Of a DNA stretch of 64,000 bases, positions 9,152-18,229 are shown piece by piece. Numbering within the stretch: the stretch's first letter is position 1; each line of letters begins with the position of its first letter. The translations under genes were made by a program, and so were the position numbers. The notes beneath the pieces are model-generated. The model was not told the origin of the DNA and searched no databases. It saw only the letters and a list, made by a program, of their open reading frames with translations. The DNA is taken from positions 1 to 64,000 of the forward strand of contig NZ_BJNG01000026.1 of assembly GCF_006539565.1 (NCBI RefSeq), given 5' to 3'. The DNA is from Pseudonocardia hydrocarbonoxydans. GTDB lineage: Bacteria; Actinomycetota; Actinomycetes; Mycobacteriales; Pseudonocardiaceae.

Positions 9152-10323
9152 GTCGTCACTCCGGTGGCCTCACGGGCGTGCGCCCGGGCCCAGTCCTCCG
9201 CCGCCAGCACGTCGTCCACGCTAGCGGGGTCGGCGGTCCAGGCGTCGGCGGCGTCGAGCACGCGGTCGAGCAGGTCGGTGATGCCGGTGAACGGCAGCGC
9301 GCCCGCCACGAACGCGGCCACCGCCTCCTCGTTGGCCGCGTTGAGCACCGCGGGCAGGCAGCCGCCCGCCTCCCCGGCGCGGCGGGCCAGCCGGACCCCG
9401 GTGAACGCGTCCTCGTCGAGCGGCTCGAACTCCCAGGTCTGCGGCGCGGCCCAGGTGCAGGGCGGTGCCGCGCCCGCCAGGCGCTCCGGCCAGCCCAGCG
9501 CGAGCGCGATCGGCAGCGTCATGTCCGGGGGGCTGGCCTGCGCCAGCGTCGAGCCGTCGACGAAGGTGACCATCGAGTGCACGATCGACTGGGGGTGCAC
9601 CACGACGTCGATCCGGTCGTAGGGCACGTCGAACAGCAGGTGCGCCTCGATCAGCTCCAGACCCTTGTTGACGAGGGTGGCGGAGTTGATGGTGATCACC
9701 GGGCCCATCGCCCAGGTCGGGTGGGCCAGCGCCTCGTCGACGGTGACGCCCGCCAGCTCCTCACGGGTGCGGCCGCGGAACGGGCCGCCCGACGCCGTCA
9801 GCACCAGCCGCGCCACCTCCTCGGCCCGGCCGCCGCGCAGGCACTGGGCCAGCGCGGAGTGCTCGGAGTCGACCGGAACGATCTGCCCGGGTGCGGCCGC
9901 GCCCGTGACGAGCGCGCCGCCGGAGACCAGCGACTCCTTGTTGGCCAGCGCGAGCGTGGCCCCGGACCCCAGCGCGGCCATCGTCGGACCGAGGCCGACC
10001 GAGCCTGTGATGCCGTTGAGGACGATGTCGGCGCCCGCGCCCGCGGTCAGGTCGGTGGCCGCGGCGGCACCGGAGAGCACCTCGACCCCGCGCAGCCCGG
10101 CACCCGGCAGCGCCCGGCGCAGCGCGGCCGCGGCCTCGGCGTCGGCCACCGCGACCGCGCGGACGCCGTGACGGCGGATCTGCTGCAGCAGCAGCGTGAC
10201 GTCGCCCCCACCGGCGGCCAGACCGGCCACGGTGAACCGGTCGGGGTGGGCGTCGAGCAGGTCGAGCGCCTGCGTGCCGATCGAACCGGTGGAACCCAGC
10301 ACGAGCACGGATCGGGTGTTCAT
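9148..10323 (-). CDS. dxr: 1-deoxy-D-xylulose-5-phosphate reductoisomerase
   Basis: Dxr (IspC) converts DXP to MEP with NADPH, the committed step of the MEP pathway. The 391-residue protein starts with the Rossmann signature [16 protein letters not shown]. It has the [12 protein letters not shown] motif, the metal/substrate site [12 protein letters not shown], the flexible loop TASGGPFRG, and HPTWAMG. ATG 10323 is chosen; the codon before it is a GTG. The stop overlaps the rseP start. It is divergent from the DUF2631 gene, with about 45 bp between starts. Confidence 0.97.
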   Translation of the reverse strand: MNTRSVLVLGSTGSIGTQALDLLDAHPDRFTVAGLAAGGGDVTLLLQQIRRHGVRAVAVADAEAAAALRRALPGAGLRGVEVLSGAAAATDLTAGAGADIVLNGITGSVGLGPTMAALGSGATLALANKESLVSGGALVTGAAAPGQIVPVDSEHSALAQCLRGGRAEEVARLVLTASGGPFRGRTREELAGVTVDEALAHPTWAMGPVITINSATLVNKGLELIEAHLLFDVPYDRIDVVVHPQSIVHSMVTFVDGSTLAQASPPDMTLPIALALGWPERLAGAAPPCTWAAPQTWEFEPLDEDAFTGVRLARRAGEAGGCLPAVLNAANEEAVAAFVAGALPFTGITDLLDRVLDAADAWTADPASVDDVLAAEDWARAHAREATGVTT

Positions 10324-10368
10324 CACCGCTCATCATCCCCGCCGCGGTGTTGTGCCAGGATGTGCCCC

Positions 10369-10629
10369 ATGGCGAGTGACTCCCGTGAGCTGGCGCAGCG
10401 GACCGCGGTCGACCCCGACGAGGAGCCGTCGGCCGAGTGGGGCTGGCACGGCGAGTTCCCCAAGGGCGCGCTGATCGCCGGCTGGGTCTCCACCGCGATC
10501 GTCTTCGTCATGCTGATCGGCAACCACACCGGCCGCACCGAGGACATCTGGCTCATCGGGGTGGGCGTCGCGATGGCCGCCGTGCTGATCGCGCACTCGC
10601 TGCGCAAGCGCAACGCCTGGCGCCGGTAG
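10369..10629 (+). CDS. DUF2631 family membrane protein
   Basis: An 86-residue protein with two transmembrane segments (ALIAGWVSTAIVFVMLIGN and DIWLIGVGVAMAAVLIAHSL) separated by a short GRTED loop. The acidic N-terminal region with EWGWHGE precedes the first helix. This matches DUF2631, a small actinobacterial family typically found beside dxr. The role is unknown. Its stop codon is followed within eight bases by the probable CTG start of the LigD-type polymerase gene, so the two may be co-transcribed. Confidence 0.85.
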   Translation: MASDSRELAQRTAVDPDEEPSAEWGWHGEFPKGALIAGWVSTAIVFVMLIGNHTGRTEDIWLIGVGVAMAAVLIAHSLRKRNAWRR

Positions 10630-10636
10630 GTGGGCC

Positions 10637-11605
10637 CTGACGTCGAAGAGCGAGGCGGTCGAGCTCGCCGTCGGTGACCGCACCGTCCGGCTGAGCAACC
10701 CCGACCGCGTCTACTTCCCCGCTCGCGGGGAGACCAAGCTCGATCTCGCGCGGTACTACCTCGCCGTCTCCGACGGCATCGTGCGCGCCCTGCGCGACCG
10801 GCCGTGCATGCTGCACCGCTTCCCCACCGGCGTCACCGGGGAGAAGGTGCACCAGAAGCGGCTGCCCCGCGGGGCGCCCGACTGGGTCGAGACCGTGCGC
10901 GTGCACTTCCCCCGCTGGAACCGCACCGCCGACGAGCTGTGCGTCCAGCATCCCGCCGACGTCGTGTGGGCGGTCCAGATGTCCACCGTGGAGTTCCACC
11001 CGTGGAACTCCCGGCGCGGGCACGTCGAGCAGCCCGACGAGTGGCGCATCGACCTCGACCCGATGCCCGAGGCGTCCTACGACGACGTGCGGCGCGTGGC
11101 GCACGTCGTCCACGAGGTGCTCGACGAGCTGGGCGCGACCGGGTTCCCGAAGACCTCCGGTGGCTCCGGGATGCACGTCTACGTGCGGATCCCGCCCGAG
11201 CACGGCTTCGCCGACGTCCGGCGCTCGGCGCACGCGTTCGCCCGCGAGGTCGGCAGGCGCTGCGACCTGGTGGACCTGACCTGGTGGCGCAAGGACCGCG
11301 ATCCCGCGTCGGTGTTCGTCGACTACAACCAGAACGCCCGCGACCACACCATCCGCAGCGCCTACTCGGTGCGCGGGGTGCCCGAGGCCGTCGTGTCCAC
11401 CCCGATCCGCTGGGACGAGGTCGACGACGCCGACCCGCGCGACTTCACGATCGCGACGGTGCCCGCCCGGTTCGTCGAGCTGGGCGACCTGCACGCCGGC
11501 ATCGACGACGCGCCGTTCTCCCTGGCCCCGCTGCTGGACTGGGCCGACCGCGACGCCCACGAGGGCGCCGAGGAACCGCCCGAGCCCCAGGACCTCGACG
11601 CGTAG
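10637..11605 (+). CDS. LigD-type DNA polymerase/primase domain protein
   Basis: Archaeo-eukaryotic primase-like polymerase of bacterial end-joining repair (LigD PolDom/PrimPol family). Motifs seen are EFHPWNSR, the catalytic DLDP in WRIDLDPMPE, TSGGSGMHVYVRIP (nucleotide binding) and FVDYNQN. Family homology extends upstream of the first GTG (10781) through LSNPDRVYFP and TKLDLARYYLAVSDG. The likely start is therefore the CTG at 10637, preceded by AGGTGG, giving 322 residues; no ATG or GTG is in frame between the upstream stop and 10781. The protein stands alone, without ligase or nuclease domains. A separate LigC-type ligase lies at 18317. Confidence 0.85.
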   Translation: MTSKSEAVELAVGDRTVRLSNPDRVYFPARGETKLDLARYYLAVSDGIVRALRDRPCMLHRFPTGVTGEKVHQKRLPRGAPDWVETVRVHFPRWNRTADELCVQHPADVVWAVQMSTVEFHPWNSRRGHVEQPDEWRIDLDPMPEASYDDVRRVAHVVHEVLDELGATGFPKTSGGSGMHVYVRIPPEHGFADVRRSAHAFAREVGRRCDLVDLTWWRKDRDPASVFVDYNQNARDHTIRSAYSVRGVPEAVVSTPIRWDEVDDADPRDFTIATVPARFVELGDLHAGIDDAPFSLAPLLDWADRDAHEGAEEPPEPQDLDA

Positions 11606-11608
11606 CGC

Positions 11609-12127
11609 TCACGAGGCCAGGTGGGCCAGCACCACCCGCACGTCCGGCAGGTCGACGCCGGTCGAGGCCCGCAGGAACAGCCCGTCCAGCGCGGCGGCGA
11701 ACGCCGTGGCGCGGTCCGGGGCGAGCCGGGCGGCCACGGCGTCGAGCGCCCCCCACCACCGGTCCAGCTCGGGCCGCAGCTCCGGCCGCCGCGCGGACAG
11801 CAGGTAGAGCTCGAACTCCGCCAGGCCCTCGTCCCCCGTCGGGCTCCCCCGCACCATGACGGCGAGCGCGTCCAGGGCCGCGGACCGGTCGGCGGGCAGG
11901 TCCTGCAGGGCGCCCACCCACCGGTCGTTGACGTCGCGCAACGCGGCGACCAGCAGGTCGTCGACGGTCGGGAAGTAGTACAGGACCGCGCTGGGCGCCA
12001 CCCCCGCCTCGGCCGCGACGGCCCGCTGGGTGACGGCGACGGCACCCGCCCGGCCGACGAGCCGCAGCGTGGCGTCGAGCAGCAGCCGCCTGCGCCGCTC
12101 CCCCTTCACCCGCCGCCCGTCAGGCAC
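11609..12127 (-). CDS. TetR family transcriptional regulator
   Basis: A 172-residue regulator. The N-terminal helix-turn-helix is LLLDATLRLVGRAGAVAVTQRAVAAEAG... ending APSAVLYYFPTVDDLLVAAL, the canonical TetR DNA-binding segment. The rest is a helical ligand-binding domain. Its start overlaps the end of the SMR-family efflux gene by 8 nt on the same strand. It probably represses that pump in response to a drug or toxic cation, which is inference from pairing. It is convergent with the LigD-type polymerase gene. Confidence 0.88.
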   Translation of the reverse strand: MPDGRRVKGERRRRLLLDATLRLVGRAGAVAVTQRAVAAEAGVAPSAVLYYFPTVDDLLVAALRDVNDRWVGALQDLPADRSAALDALAVMVRGSPTGDEGLAEFELYLLSARRPELRPELDRWWGALDAVAARLAPDRATAFAAALDGLFLRASTGVDLPDVRVVLAHLAS

Positions 12128-12449
12128 CGTGCGGCGCCCCGCCCAGCTCCAGCGCGAGGACCCCGGCGATCACCAGACCGATGCCGCCCACCTGGACCCA
12201 GGTCAGCCCCTCCCCGAGGAACGCCGCCCCGATCAGCGCGATGAGCGCCACCCCGGCCGCCGCCCACACCCCGTACGCGACGCCGAGCACCATCCCCCGC
12301 GCCAGCGCCTGCGACAGCGCGTAGAACGCGAAGCCGTACCCCAGCGCCACGACGATCGACGGGACGAGGCGGGTGAAGCCCTCGGAGAAGCGCAGCGCCA
12401 CCGTGCCCATCACCTCGGCCGCGATCGCCCCGGCCAGCCAGAACCACAT
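12120..12449 (-). CDS. Small multidrug resistance (SMR/EmrE-like) transporter
   Basis: A 109-residue, four-helix membrane protein. The essential helix-1 carboxylate is in IAAEVMGTVALRFSEGF (Glu 12). Other family landmarks are LGYGFAFYALSQALA, VAYGVWAAAGVALIALIG and a final helix GGIGLVIAGVLALEL. SMR proteins work as dual-topology dimers exchanging protons for cationic drugs, guanidinium or polyamines. The ATG at 12449 begins the family-like segment; longer open frames upstream are not family-like. It is translationally overlapped by the TetR gene downstream. Confidence 0.93.
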   Translation of the reverse strand: MWFWLAGAIAAEVMGTVALRFSEGFTRLVPSIVVALGYGFAFYALSQALARGMVLGVAYGVWAAAGVALIALIGAAFLGEGLTWVQVGGIGLVIAGVLALELGGAPHGA

Positions 12450-12502
12450 CCCGCACCTCCACCGGAGACAGAAAACTGAGCATCTGCTCCAGATTCTGCC
12501 AC

Positions 12503-13429
12503 TCAGGCCAGGGTGCGCACCGACTCGTCCCAGAGCCGGGCCGCCGCCTCCGGGTCGAGGGCGTGCGCGGCGACCCCGGTGCGGGATCCGGGCCGGCTGG
12601 AGCCCGCCTCCGCGCAGTCCTCGAAGTAGCGCCCGCTCACCCCGGCCACCGACGGCGACGCCGCCAACAGCACCGAGGTGGCCGCGCCCTGGGCCGGGGT
12701 CTTCCAGCGCACCGGCCCCGCCGTCCGCCCCAGCTCCGGCTGGGCGAGGTGGCGCTGCAGCCGGGTGCGGATGCCGCCGGGCATCACGGCGTTGGCGACG
12801 ATCCCGTCGTCGACCCAGCGGCGGGCCGCCTCCACCGCGAACAGGACGTTCGCCGTCTTGGACTGGGCGTAGGCGATGGACGGCACGTACGGCCGGGTCA
12901 GGTAGTGGACGTCGTCGAACACGATCGGCGAGCGCAGGTGCGCACTCGAGCTGACGGACACGATCCGCGCGTCCCCGGCCGCAGCGAGGGCGAGGTGCAG
13001 GCCGGTGGCCAGCGCGAAGTGCCCGAGATGGTTGGTCGCGAACTGCAGCTCCCATCCCTCGCGGGTGCGCAGCTCCGGGGTGGCCATGACGCCGGCGTTG
13101 TTCACCAGCATGTGCAGCGGGCCGTCCCAGGTGCGGACGAACGAGGCGATCGAGGCCTGGTCGGTGAGGTCCAGCGGCGCGACGAGGACATGGTCGTTGC
13201 CGGTGGACGCCACGATGTCGGCGGCGGCCCGCACGCCCGCGTCGACGTCCCGGACGGCGATCGTGACGTCGGCGTTCGCGGCCGCGAGCGCGCGGGCCGT
13301 CTCGATCCCGATTCCGGAGGAGCCGCCGGTGACGATCGCGCGGCGGCCGGTGAGGTCGACGTCCGCCACGATCTCGGCGGCGCCGGAGATGGCGGTGAAG
13401 GGGGTGGTGACACGGGATGCGGTGGTCAT
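12503..13429 (-). CDS. Short-chain dehydrogenase/reductase
   Basis: A 308-residue NAD(P)-dependent oxidoreductase of the classical/extended SDR family. It shows the cofactor motif VTGGSSGIGIETARAL, DLTDQASI, the NNAGV motif, the catalytic Ser in SVSSSAHL, and YAQSK with Tyr and Lys. Downstream VMPGGIRTRL is the usual cofactor-binding loop. The C-terminal end with YFEDCAEA resembles retinol-dehydrogenase/WWOX-like bacterial members. It is divergent from the TetR gene at 13527, and the intervening palindromes are likely its operators. The substrate is unknown. Confidence 0.92.
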   Translation of the reverse strand: MTTASRVTTPFTAISGAAEIVADVDLTGRRAIVTGGSSGIGIETARALAAANADVTIAVRDVDAGVRAAADIVASTGNDHVLVAPLDLTDQASIASFVRTWDGPLHMLVNNAGVMATPELRTREGWELQFATNHLGHFALATGLHLALAAAGDARIVSVSSSAHLRSPIVFDDVHYLTRPYVPSIAYAQSKTANVLFAVEAARRWVDDGIVANAVMPGGIRTRLQRHLAQPELGRTAGPVRWKTPAQGAATSVLLAASPSVAGVSGRYFEDCAEAGSSRPGSRTGVAAHALDPEAAARLWDESVRTLA

Positions 13430-13460
13430 GTCCCGTTCCTCTCGTGGCCGGTAGGCTCGA

Positions 13461-13496
13461 AGCGGAGGAACCTCCGCTACCTTCCGTTCAAACGGA
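13461..13496. promoter_or_regulatory. Paired palindromic operators between the SDR and TetR genes
   Basis: Two adjacent perfect palindromes lie in the 97-bp divergent intergenic region. One is AGCGGAGG-AA-CCTCCGCT (13461-13478) and the other TCCGTT-CA-AACGGA (13483-13496). A GGAGG motif recurs around both. TetR regulators usually bind such sites next to their own gene. Repression of both the SDR and tetR by the protein starting at 13527 is the simplest reading. Confidence 0.65.
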
Positions 13497-13526
13497 GGGG
13501 CCTCCGGATGATTCCGAGGAGCAGCT

Positions 13527-14084
13527 GTGACGCCCGCCACACACCCGATGCGCGCCGACGCGCGGCGCAACCGCGAGCGCGTGCTCACCGCGGCTGCCCG
13601 CGCGTTCGCGCAGCGGGGTCCGGACGCCACCCTGGAGGGGATCGCGAAGGACGCCGGGGTCGGCATCGGCACGCTCTACCGGCACTTCCCCACCCGGGAC
13701 GCGCTGGTCGAGGCCGTGTACCGCAACGAGGTCACCCGGCTGTGCGGCGCCGCGTCCGACCTGCTCGCCCAGCTGCCCACCGACCGCGCGCTGCGCGTGT
13801 GGATGGACCGGTTCGTCGACTACATGACCACCAAGCGCGGCATGGGCGACGCCCTGCGCGCCCTGGCCGCGGCCGGTGACAACCCGTTCGCCGCCAGCCG
13901 CGAGCGCATGGTCGAGGCCCTGTCGTCGCTGCTCGGCGCGGGGGCCGCGGCCGGCACGCTGCGCGACGACGTCGAACCGGCCGACGTGCTCGCGAGCGTC
14001 AGCGGCATCGGCCTCGCCGCGGCCGAACCGGCCCAGGCCGCGCGCATGCTCGACCTCCTGATGGACGGACTCCGGAAGCCGTGA
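13527..14084 (+). CDS. TetR family transcriptional regulator
   Basis: A 185-residue regulator. The helix-turn-helix runs through RERVLTAAARAFAQRG, LEGIAKDAGVGIGTLYRHFPTRDALVEAVY, a textbook TetR N-terminus. The C-terminal helical part resembles the TetR_C_33/SbtR-like domain (LRVWMDRFVDYMTTKRG). It is transcribed away from the SDR at 12503, with two palindromes between them, so it most likely controls that gene and itself. The ATG two codons upstream of ADARRNRE is also possible; the GTG at 13527 is used. Confidence 0.9.
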   Translation: MTPATHPMRADARRNRERVLTAAARAFAQRGPDATLEGIAKDAGVGIGTLYRHFPTRDALVEAVYRNEVTRLCGAASDLLAQLPTDRALRVWMDRFVDYMTTKRGMGDALRALAAAGDNPFAASRERMVEALSSLLGAGAAAGTLRDDVEPADVLASVSGIGLAAAEPAQAARMLDLLMDGLRKP

Positions 14085-14118
14085 CGGGCCCTGTGTGACG
14101 GTGCTGTCCGGCTGAGGC

Positions 14119-14679
14119 CTATGCGCCCGTGGCGGCGCGCAGCCGGGCGAACTCGTCGGCCATGGCGGCCGGCGTCCAGTGCGCGTTGAGCCCGCTCGGG
14201 TTGGGCAGCACCCACACCCGCGTGCCGCCCCACGGCTCGTCCTGCGGCCCGATCACGGCCCGGCGGGCGCCGAACGCCGTGCGGTACGCCGTGACGCCGA
14301 CGACCGCCAGCCACCCCGGCGCGCGCTCCGCGACCAGCGCCCGCAGGCGTGCACCCCCGGCGACGATCTCCGCGGCGCCCAGCTCGTCGGCGCGGGCGGT
14401 GGCGCGCGCGACCAGGTTGGTGAGGCCCAGGCCGAGCCCGGCCAGCTCGCCCTGTTCCGCGGGCGCGAGCTGCCGCGGGGTGAAGCCGGAGCGGTGCAGC
14501 ACCGGCCAGAACCGGTTGCCGGGGCGGGCGAAGTGGTGCCCGGTGGCGGCCGAGACCAGGCCCGGGTTGATGCCGCAGAACAGGACGCGCAGCGGCGGGT
14601 CGTCGGGTCCGGGGAGGACGTCGGGGATCGTCAGCGCGCGGGCGGCCTGCAGGTCGGACGGGCTGGGCTTCGGGGCCAC
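14119..14679 (-). CDS. mug: G/U mismatch-specific uracil-DNA glycosylase
   Basis: A 186-residue Mug/TDG-type glycosylase that excises uracil or ethenocytosine opposite guanine. The catalytic motif is LFCGINPGLVSA, followed by HHFARPGNRFWPVLH, and the C-terminal DNA-intercalating motif is LPNPSGLNAHW. The length matches the family. It is convergent with the TetR gene and divergent from the regulator at 14786, with about 107 bp between. Cytosolic base-excision repair enzyme. Confidence 0.93.
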   Translation of the reverse strand: MAPKPSPSDLQAARALTIPDVLPGPDDPPLRVLFCGINPGLVSAATGHHFARPGNRFWPVLHRSGFTPRQLAPAEQGELAGLGLGLTNLVARATARADELGAAEIVAGGARLRALVAERAPGWLAVVGVTAYRTAFGARRAVIGPQDEPWGGTRVWVLPNPSGLNAHWTPAAMADEFARLRAATGA

Positions 14680-14785
14680 CCGGCCGATCCTGCCACCGCC
14701 GGACGGCCCCTTCCCACGGCGACACCTGTTCCGGCCGGGGCGTCCGGCCTACCCTGACCGGCTCGCCACAGAGGGGACGTGGACG

Positions 14786-16631
14786 ATGACGCGCACGATC
14801 GCCGAGCTTCTCGTGGAGCGCGCCGCGGACGGGTTCGTCGGCCGCCACCGGGAGCTCACGGCCCTGTCCTCCGCCATCGGTGCGGCCGAGCCGCCGTTCG
14901 TGGCCGCGTTCGTGCACGGCCCGGGGGGCATCGGGAAGTCCCGGCTGCTGCACGCGGTCCTCGCCGCGACCGGGCCGGGCGTGCGCTCGATCGTGCTCGA
15001 CGGCCGCGACGTCGAGCCGACTCCGCGGGGGCTGCGGAGCGCGCTCGGCCGGGCCCTCGGACTCACGGAGGCCGAACCCGGGACGGCCGCGATCGCGGCG
15101 GCGGTCGCAGCCGATCCCCGGCGCACGGTCCTCGCGATCGACACCTACGAGGTGCTCGGCCTGCTCGACACCTGGCTGCGCACCGCCTTCCTGCCCGCGC
15201 TCCCCGCATCGGTCGTCACCCTGTTCGCAGGCCGCGACCGGCCGAGTGCCCTCTGGCACACCACCCCCGGCTGGACGGACCTCGTCGCGGACTTCCGGCT
15301 CACCCCGCTCGCCCCGGACGACGCACTGCACCTGCTGCGCGCCCGCGGTCTCGACGAGCCGCTCGCCCACCGGGCCAACGACTTCGCCCGGGGACACCCG
15401 CTGGCGCTCGTCCTGGCCGCCGCGCGCCTGCGCGCCGACCCGGGCGCCTCCCCCGCACCGACCGGGCTGCTGGACGGCTTCCTCGGGCCGCTGCCCGCCG
15501 GGACCGTGCCCGTGGTGGAGGCGGCGTCCACGGTGCGCCGGGTGACCGAGCCGATCCTGCGCGCCGTCCTGGACGTCGACGACGCCCGCAGCGCCTTCGA
15601 CACCCTGCGCGCGCTTCCGTCCACCGAGCCCGGAGCCGACGGGCTGCTGCTGCACGACGTCGTCCGCGACACCGTCGGGCAGGAGCTCGCCGTCCGCGAC
15701 CCGGACGCCCGGCGGGCCTACCGCCGCCGCGCCGCCCGGTTCTTCACCGACCGGGCCGGGACCGGGGGCGGGAACCTGTGGCAGGTCACCGCCGACCTCA
15801 TGTTCCTGATCGAGAACCCGGTGGTGCGCGACGCGTGCTTCCCGAGCACCCGGCCGGGGTTCACCGTCGAGCCGGCGCGGCCGGAGGACGGTCCGGCCAT
15901 CGACGCGATCACCGCCCGGCACGAGACACCGGACGCCGCGGCCGCGCTCGGACGCTGGTGGGCCCGCCATCCCGAGACGTTCGCGGTGGCCCGTGACGCC
16001 GACCGCAGCGTGGCGGCCTTCGTCCAGATCGCCGAGCGCGGGACCGTCGACCCGGCCCTGCTCGACGCCGACCCGATCGCCCGGCCGTGGCTCGACCACC
16101 TCGCCGCCGCCCCGCCCGACCGCGACGACCGGGTGCTGTTCATGCGCCGCTGGCTCGGTCGCGACTCCGGTGAGCTGCGCTCGCCCGCGGTGTCGGCGTG
16201 CTGGCTCGACGTGAAGCGCGTCTACATGGAGCTGCGGCCGCGGCTACGCCGCCTGTACTCGTCGGTGGTCGACCTGTCGCAGCTCGGACCGATCTTCCTG
16301 CCCCTCGGCTTCGCCCCGGTCGGGGCGCCGGTCGGGCCGCACCAGCCGGTGTGGCTGGACTTCGGGCCCGGCAGCGTCGACGGCTGGCTGGGCCGGTTAG
16401 TCGACACCGAGACGTCGGGCGACCCCCCCCACCCCGGGCACCGGGCTGACCCCGCGGGAGCTCGACGTGCTGCGACTGCTCGCCCACGGCCGCTCCAACC
16501 GCGACATCGGGGCACAGCTGTTCATCAGCGAGAAGACGGTGGGCCGGCACGTCTCCACCATCTTCACCAAGCTCGAGGTGCACACCCGCGCGGAGGCGGC
16601 CCGGATCGCGGCCGAGCGGGGGCTCACCTGA
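14786..16631 (+). pseudogene. AAA ATPase/GNAT/LuxR-type regulator, frame-disrupted at a C8 tract
   Basis: The ATG at 14786 opens a frame encoding an ATPase domain (Walker A GPGGIGKSRLL near residue 50, then TVLAIDTYEVLGLLDTWL) followed by a GNAT-like segment (TVEPARPEDGPAIDAITARH). A LuxR helix-turn-helix (LTPRELDVLRLLAHGRSNRD, then ISEKTVGRHVSTIFTKLEVH) is encoded in the +1 frame and ends at the TGA at 16631. The two frames meet at eight consecutive C residues, 16423-16430. Seven Cs would give one continuous regulator of about 614 residues; as written, the frame runs to 16699 without the HTH. Sequencing error, decay or phase variation are all possible. Confidence 0.75.
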
Positions 16632-16709
16632 GCGCCTACAGCATCCGGGCCACCGGATGGCGTGATCGCCCGATGCGACGGGGGCGGCGGCCGACCTAGC
16701 GTCGCCCGC

Positions 16710-17044
16710 ATGCACACACTCCTGATCACCTTCCGGCTCGTCGACATGACCGATGCCCGCTACCGCGAGGTCTGCGCCGAGCTCGCACCCGCGTTCGCGA
16801 GCAGCCCGGGCTGCTCGCGAAGATCTGGCTCACCGACCCCGGGGCCACCCGGTACGGCGGGGTCTACCTGTTCACCGACGACGCCGCCGCGGACGCGTTC
16901 CTGGCGTCCGCGCTGTACCGCACCGTCCGCTCCTTCCCGCACTTCACCGACATCGACGTACGACGGTTCGGGGTCGACGAGGAGACCACCCGCCGCACCC
17001 AGCCGGGCCTCCCGGTCGTGACGCCGGTGGGGGCGCCGACATGA
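16710..17044 (+). pseudogene. YdhR-like monooxygenase-family protein, single-base frameshift
   Basis: The ATG at 16710 starts MHTLLITFRLVDMTDARYRE, typical of the small dimeric alpha/beta-barrel YdhR family. After about 33 residues the family-like sequence switches frame (GLLAKIWLTDPGATRYGG, VYLFTDDAAADAFL, VRSFPHF). It continues to a TGA at 17044 that overlaps the methyltransferase start by ATGA. One extra G in the GGG at 16808-16810 would restore a protein of about 111 residues. Either a sequencing error or a recent lesion. With the regulator upstream and methyltransferase downstream it forms a compact plus-strand group. Confidence 0.7.
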
Positions 17045-18090
17045 CGCTGGACCAGGGCGTGCTCGACGCGTTCCTCGACCGGTTCGTCGGTGACCTCGGG
17101 GCCACGGCCGCCGCCGGATCCGTCGTGATCGGCCACCGACTCGGCCTGTACCGGGCGCTGGCCGAGGGGCCCGCCTCCCCCGCAGAGCTGGCCGACCGCA
17201 CCGGCACCCAGGTCCGCCCGGTCACCGAGTGGCTGCGCGGACAGGCCGCGGGCGGCTACGTGACCCATGGCGACGGCGTCTTCCGGCTGACCGAGGAGCA
17301 GGCGTTCTGTCTCGCCGACCCGGACGGCCCGGTGTACCTGCCGGGCGCGTTCCTGTTGGCCCTGGGCGCGCTGCGGGCGGAGCGCCGGATCACCGACTCG
17401 TTCCGGACGGGCACCGGGATGGGATGGCACGCCCACGATCCGGACGTGTTCCTGGGTTGCGACGCGTTCTTCCGGCCGGGCTACCTGGCGAACCTCACGT
17501 CGTCCTGGATCCCGGCGCTCGACGGCGTCGATGCCGCACTGCGCGCCGGGGGCCGGGTCGCGGACGTCGGGTGCGGGCTCGGGGCCAGCTCGGTGCTGAT
17601 GGCGCAGGCCTACCCGCGGGCGTCCGTGTCCGGGTCGGACTACCACGACGAGTCGATCGGCATGGCCGCCGAGCGCGCCGCGGAGGCCGGGCTCGCCGAC
17701 CGGGTGCGGTTCGAGGTCGCCGCGGCCACCACGTTCTCCGGCACCGGCTACGACCTCGTCACCACGTTCGACTGCCTGCACGACATGGGCGATCCCGTCG
17801 GCGCCGCCCGGCACATCCGCGACGCGCTGGCCGACGACGGCTGCTGGCTGCTCGTCGAGCCCACCGCGGGTGACGACCTGGCGGCGAACACCCATCCGAT
17901 CGGTCGCATGTACTACGGATTCTCGACCTTGCTGTGCGTCCCGAACGCGCTCGCACAGCACGGCGACCGCGCACTGGGCACCCAGGCCGGGCCGCGGGCG
18001 CTGGAGGAGGTCGCCCGCGAGGCCGGCCTCACCCGCTTCCAGCGGGTGCTGTCCACCCCGTTCAACGACATCTACGACGTCAGACGCTGA
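17041..18090 (+). CDS. SAM-dependent methyltransferase (Rv2258c-like)
   Basis: A 349-residue class I methyltransferase with an N-terminal winged-helix dimerisation domain (GLYRALAEGPASPAELADRT, then WLRGQAAGGYV). The SAM-binding fold follows: VADVGCGLGASSVLMAQAYP (motif I), SGSDYHDESI (acidic end of strand 2) and TTFDCLHDMGDP (motif IV). This arrangement is that of mycobacterial Rv2258c and plant-type O-methyltransferase relatives. The substrate is not known. A 42-residue peptide gene starts 11 bp after its stop, behind a good ribosome-binding site. Confidence 0.88.
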   Translation: MTLDQGVLDAFLDRFVGDLGATAAAGSVVIGHRLGLYRALAEGPASPAELADRTGTQVRPVTEWLRGQAAGGYVTHGDGVFRLTEEQAFCLADPDGPVYLPGAFLLALGALRAERRITDSFRTGTGMGWHAHDPDVFLGCDAFFRPGYLANLTSSWIPALDGVDAALRAGGRVADVGCGLGASSVLMAQAYPRASVSGSDYHDESIGMAAERAAEAGLADRVRFEVAAATTFSGTGYDLVTTFDCLHDMGDPVGAARHIRDALADDGCWLLVEPTAGDDLAANTHPIGRMYYGFSTLLCVPNALAQHGDRALGTQAGPRALEEVAREAGLTRFQRVLSTPFNDIYDVRR

Positions 18091-18100
18091 GGAGATCACC

Positions 18101-18229
18101 ATGAACGACCTGCTGAACGGCCTGTCCGGGGTACGCACGACGATCGCGGACGCGCTGCGCGCGTGCGAGGCGGACCCGGGGGTGCTCGCCGCGCACCTCG
18201 CGATCTGCATCCTGAAGACCACGATCTGA
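18101..18229 (+). CDS. 42-residue peptide, function unknown
   Basis: A short gene with an ATG start preceded by GGAGATCACC and with coding-like third positions. The product starts MNDLLNGLSGVRTTIADAL and ends LAAHLAICILKTTI. It has an amphipathic N-terminal half and a hydrophobic C-terminus with Cys residues at about 26 and 37. It lies 11 bp after the methyltransferase, so it is probably co-transcribed. A small secreted or modified peptide precursor is possible but nothing specific supports a known RiPP class. Its last codons form the first unit of a tandem repeat. Confidence 0.55.
   Translation: MNDLLNGLSGVRTTIADALRACEADPGVLAAHLAICILKTTI

Noticed and set aside
11609..12449. Toxin-antitoxin pair
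   Set aside because: The two small overlapping genes are clearly TetR and an SMR transporter by sequence.
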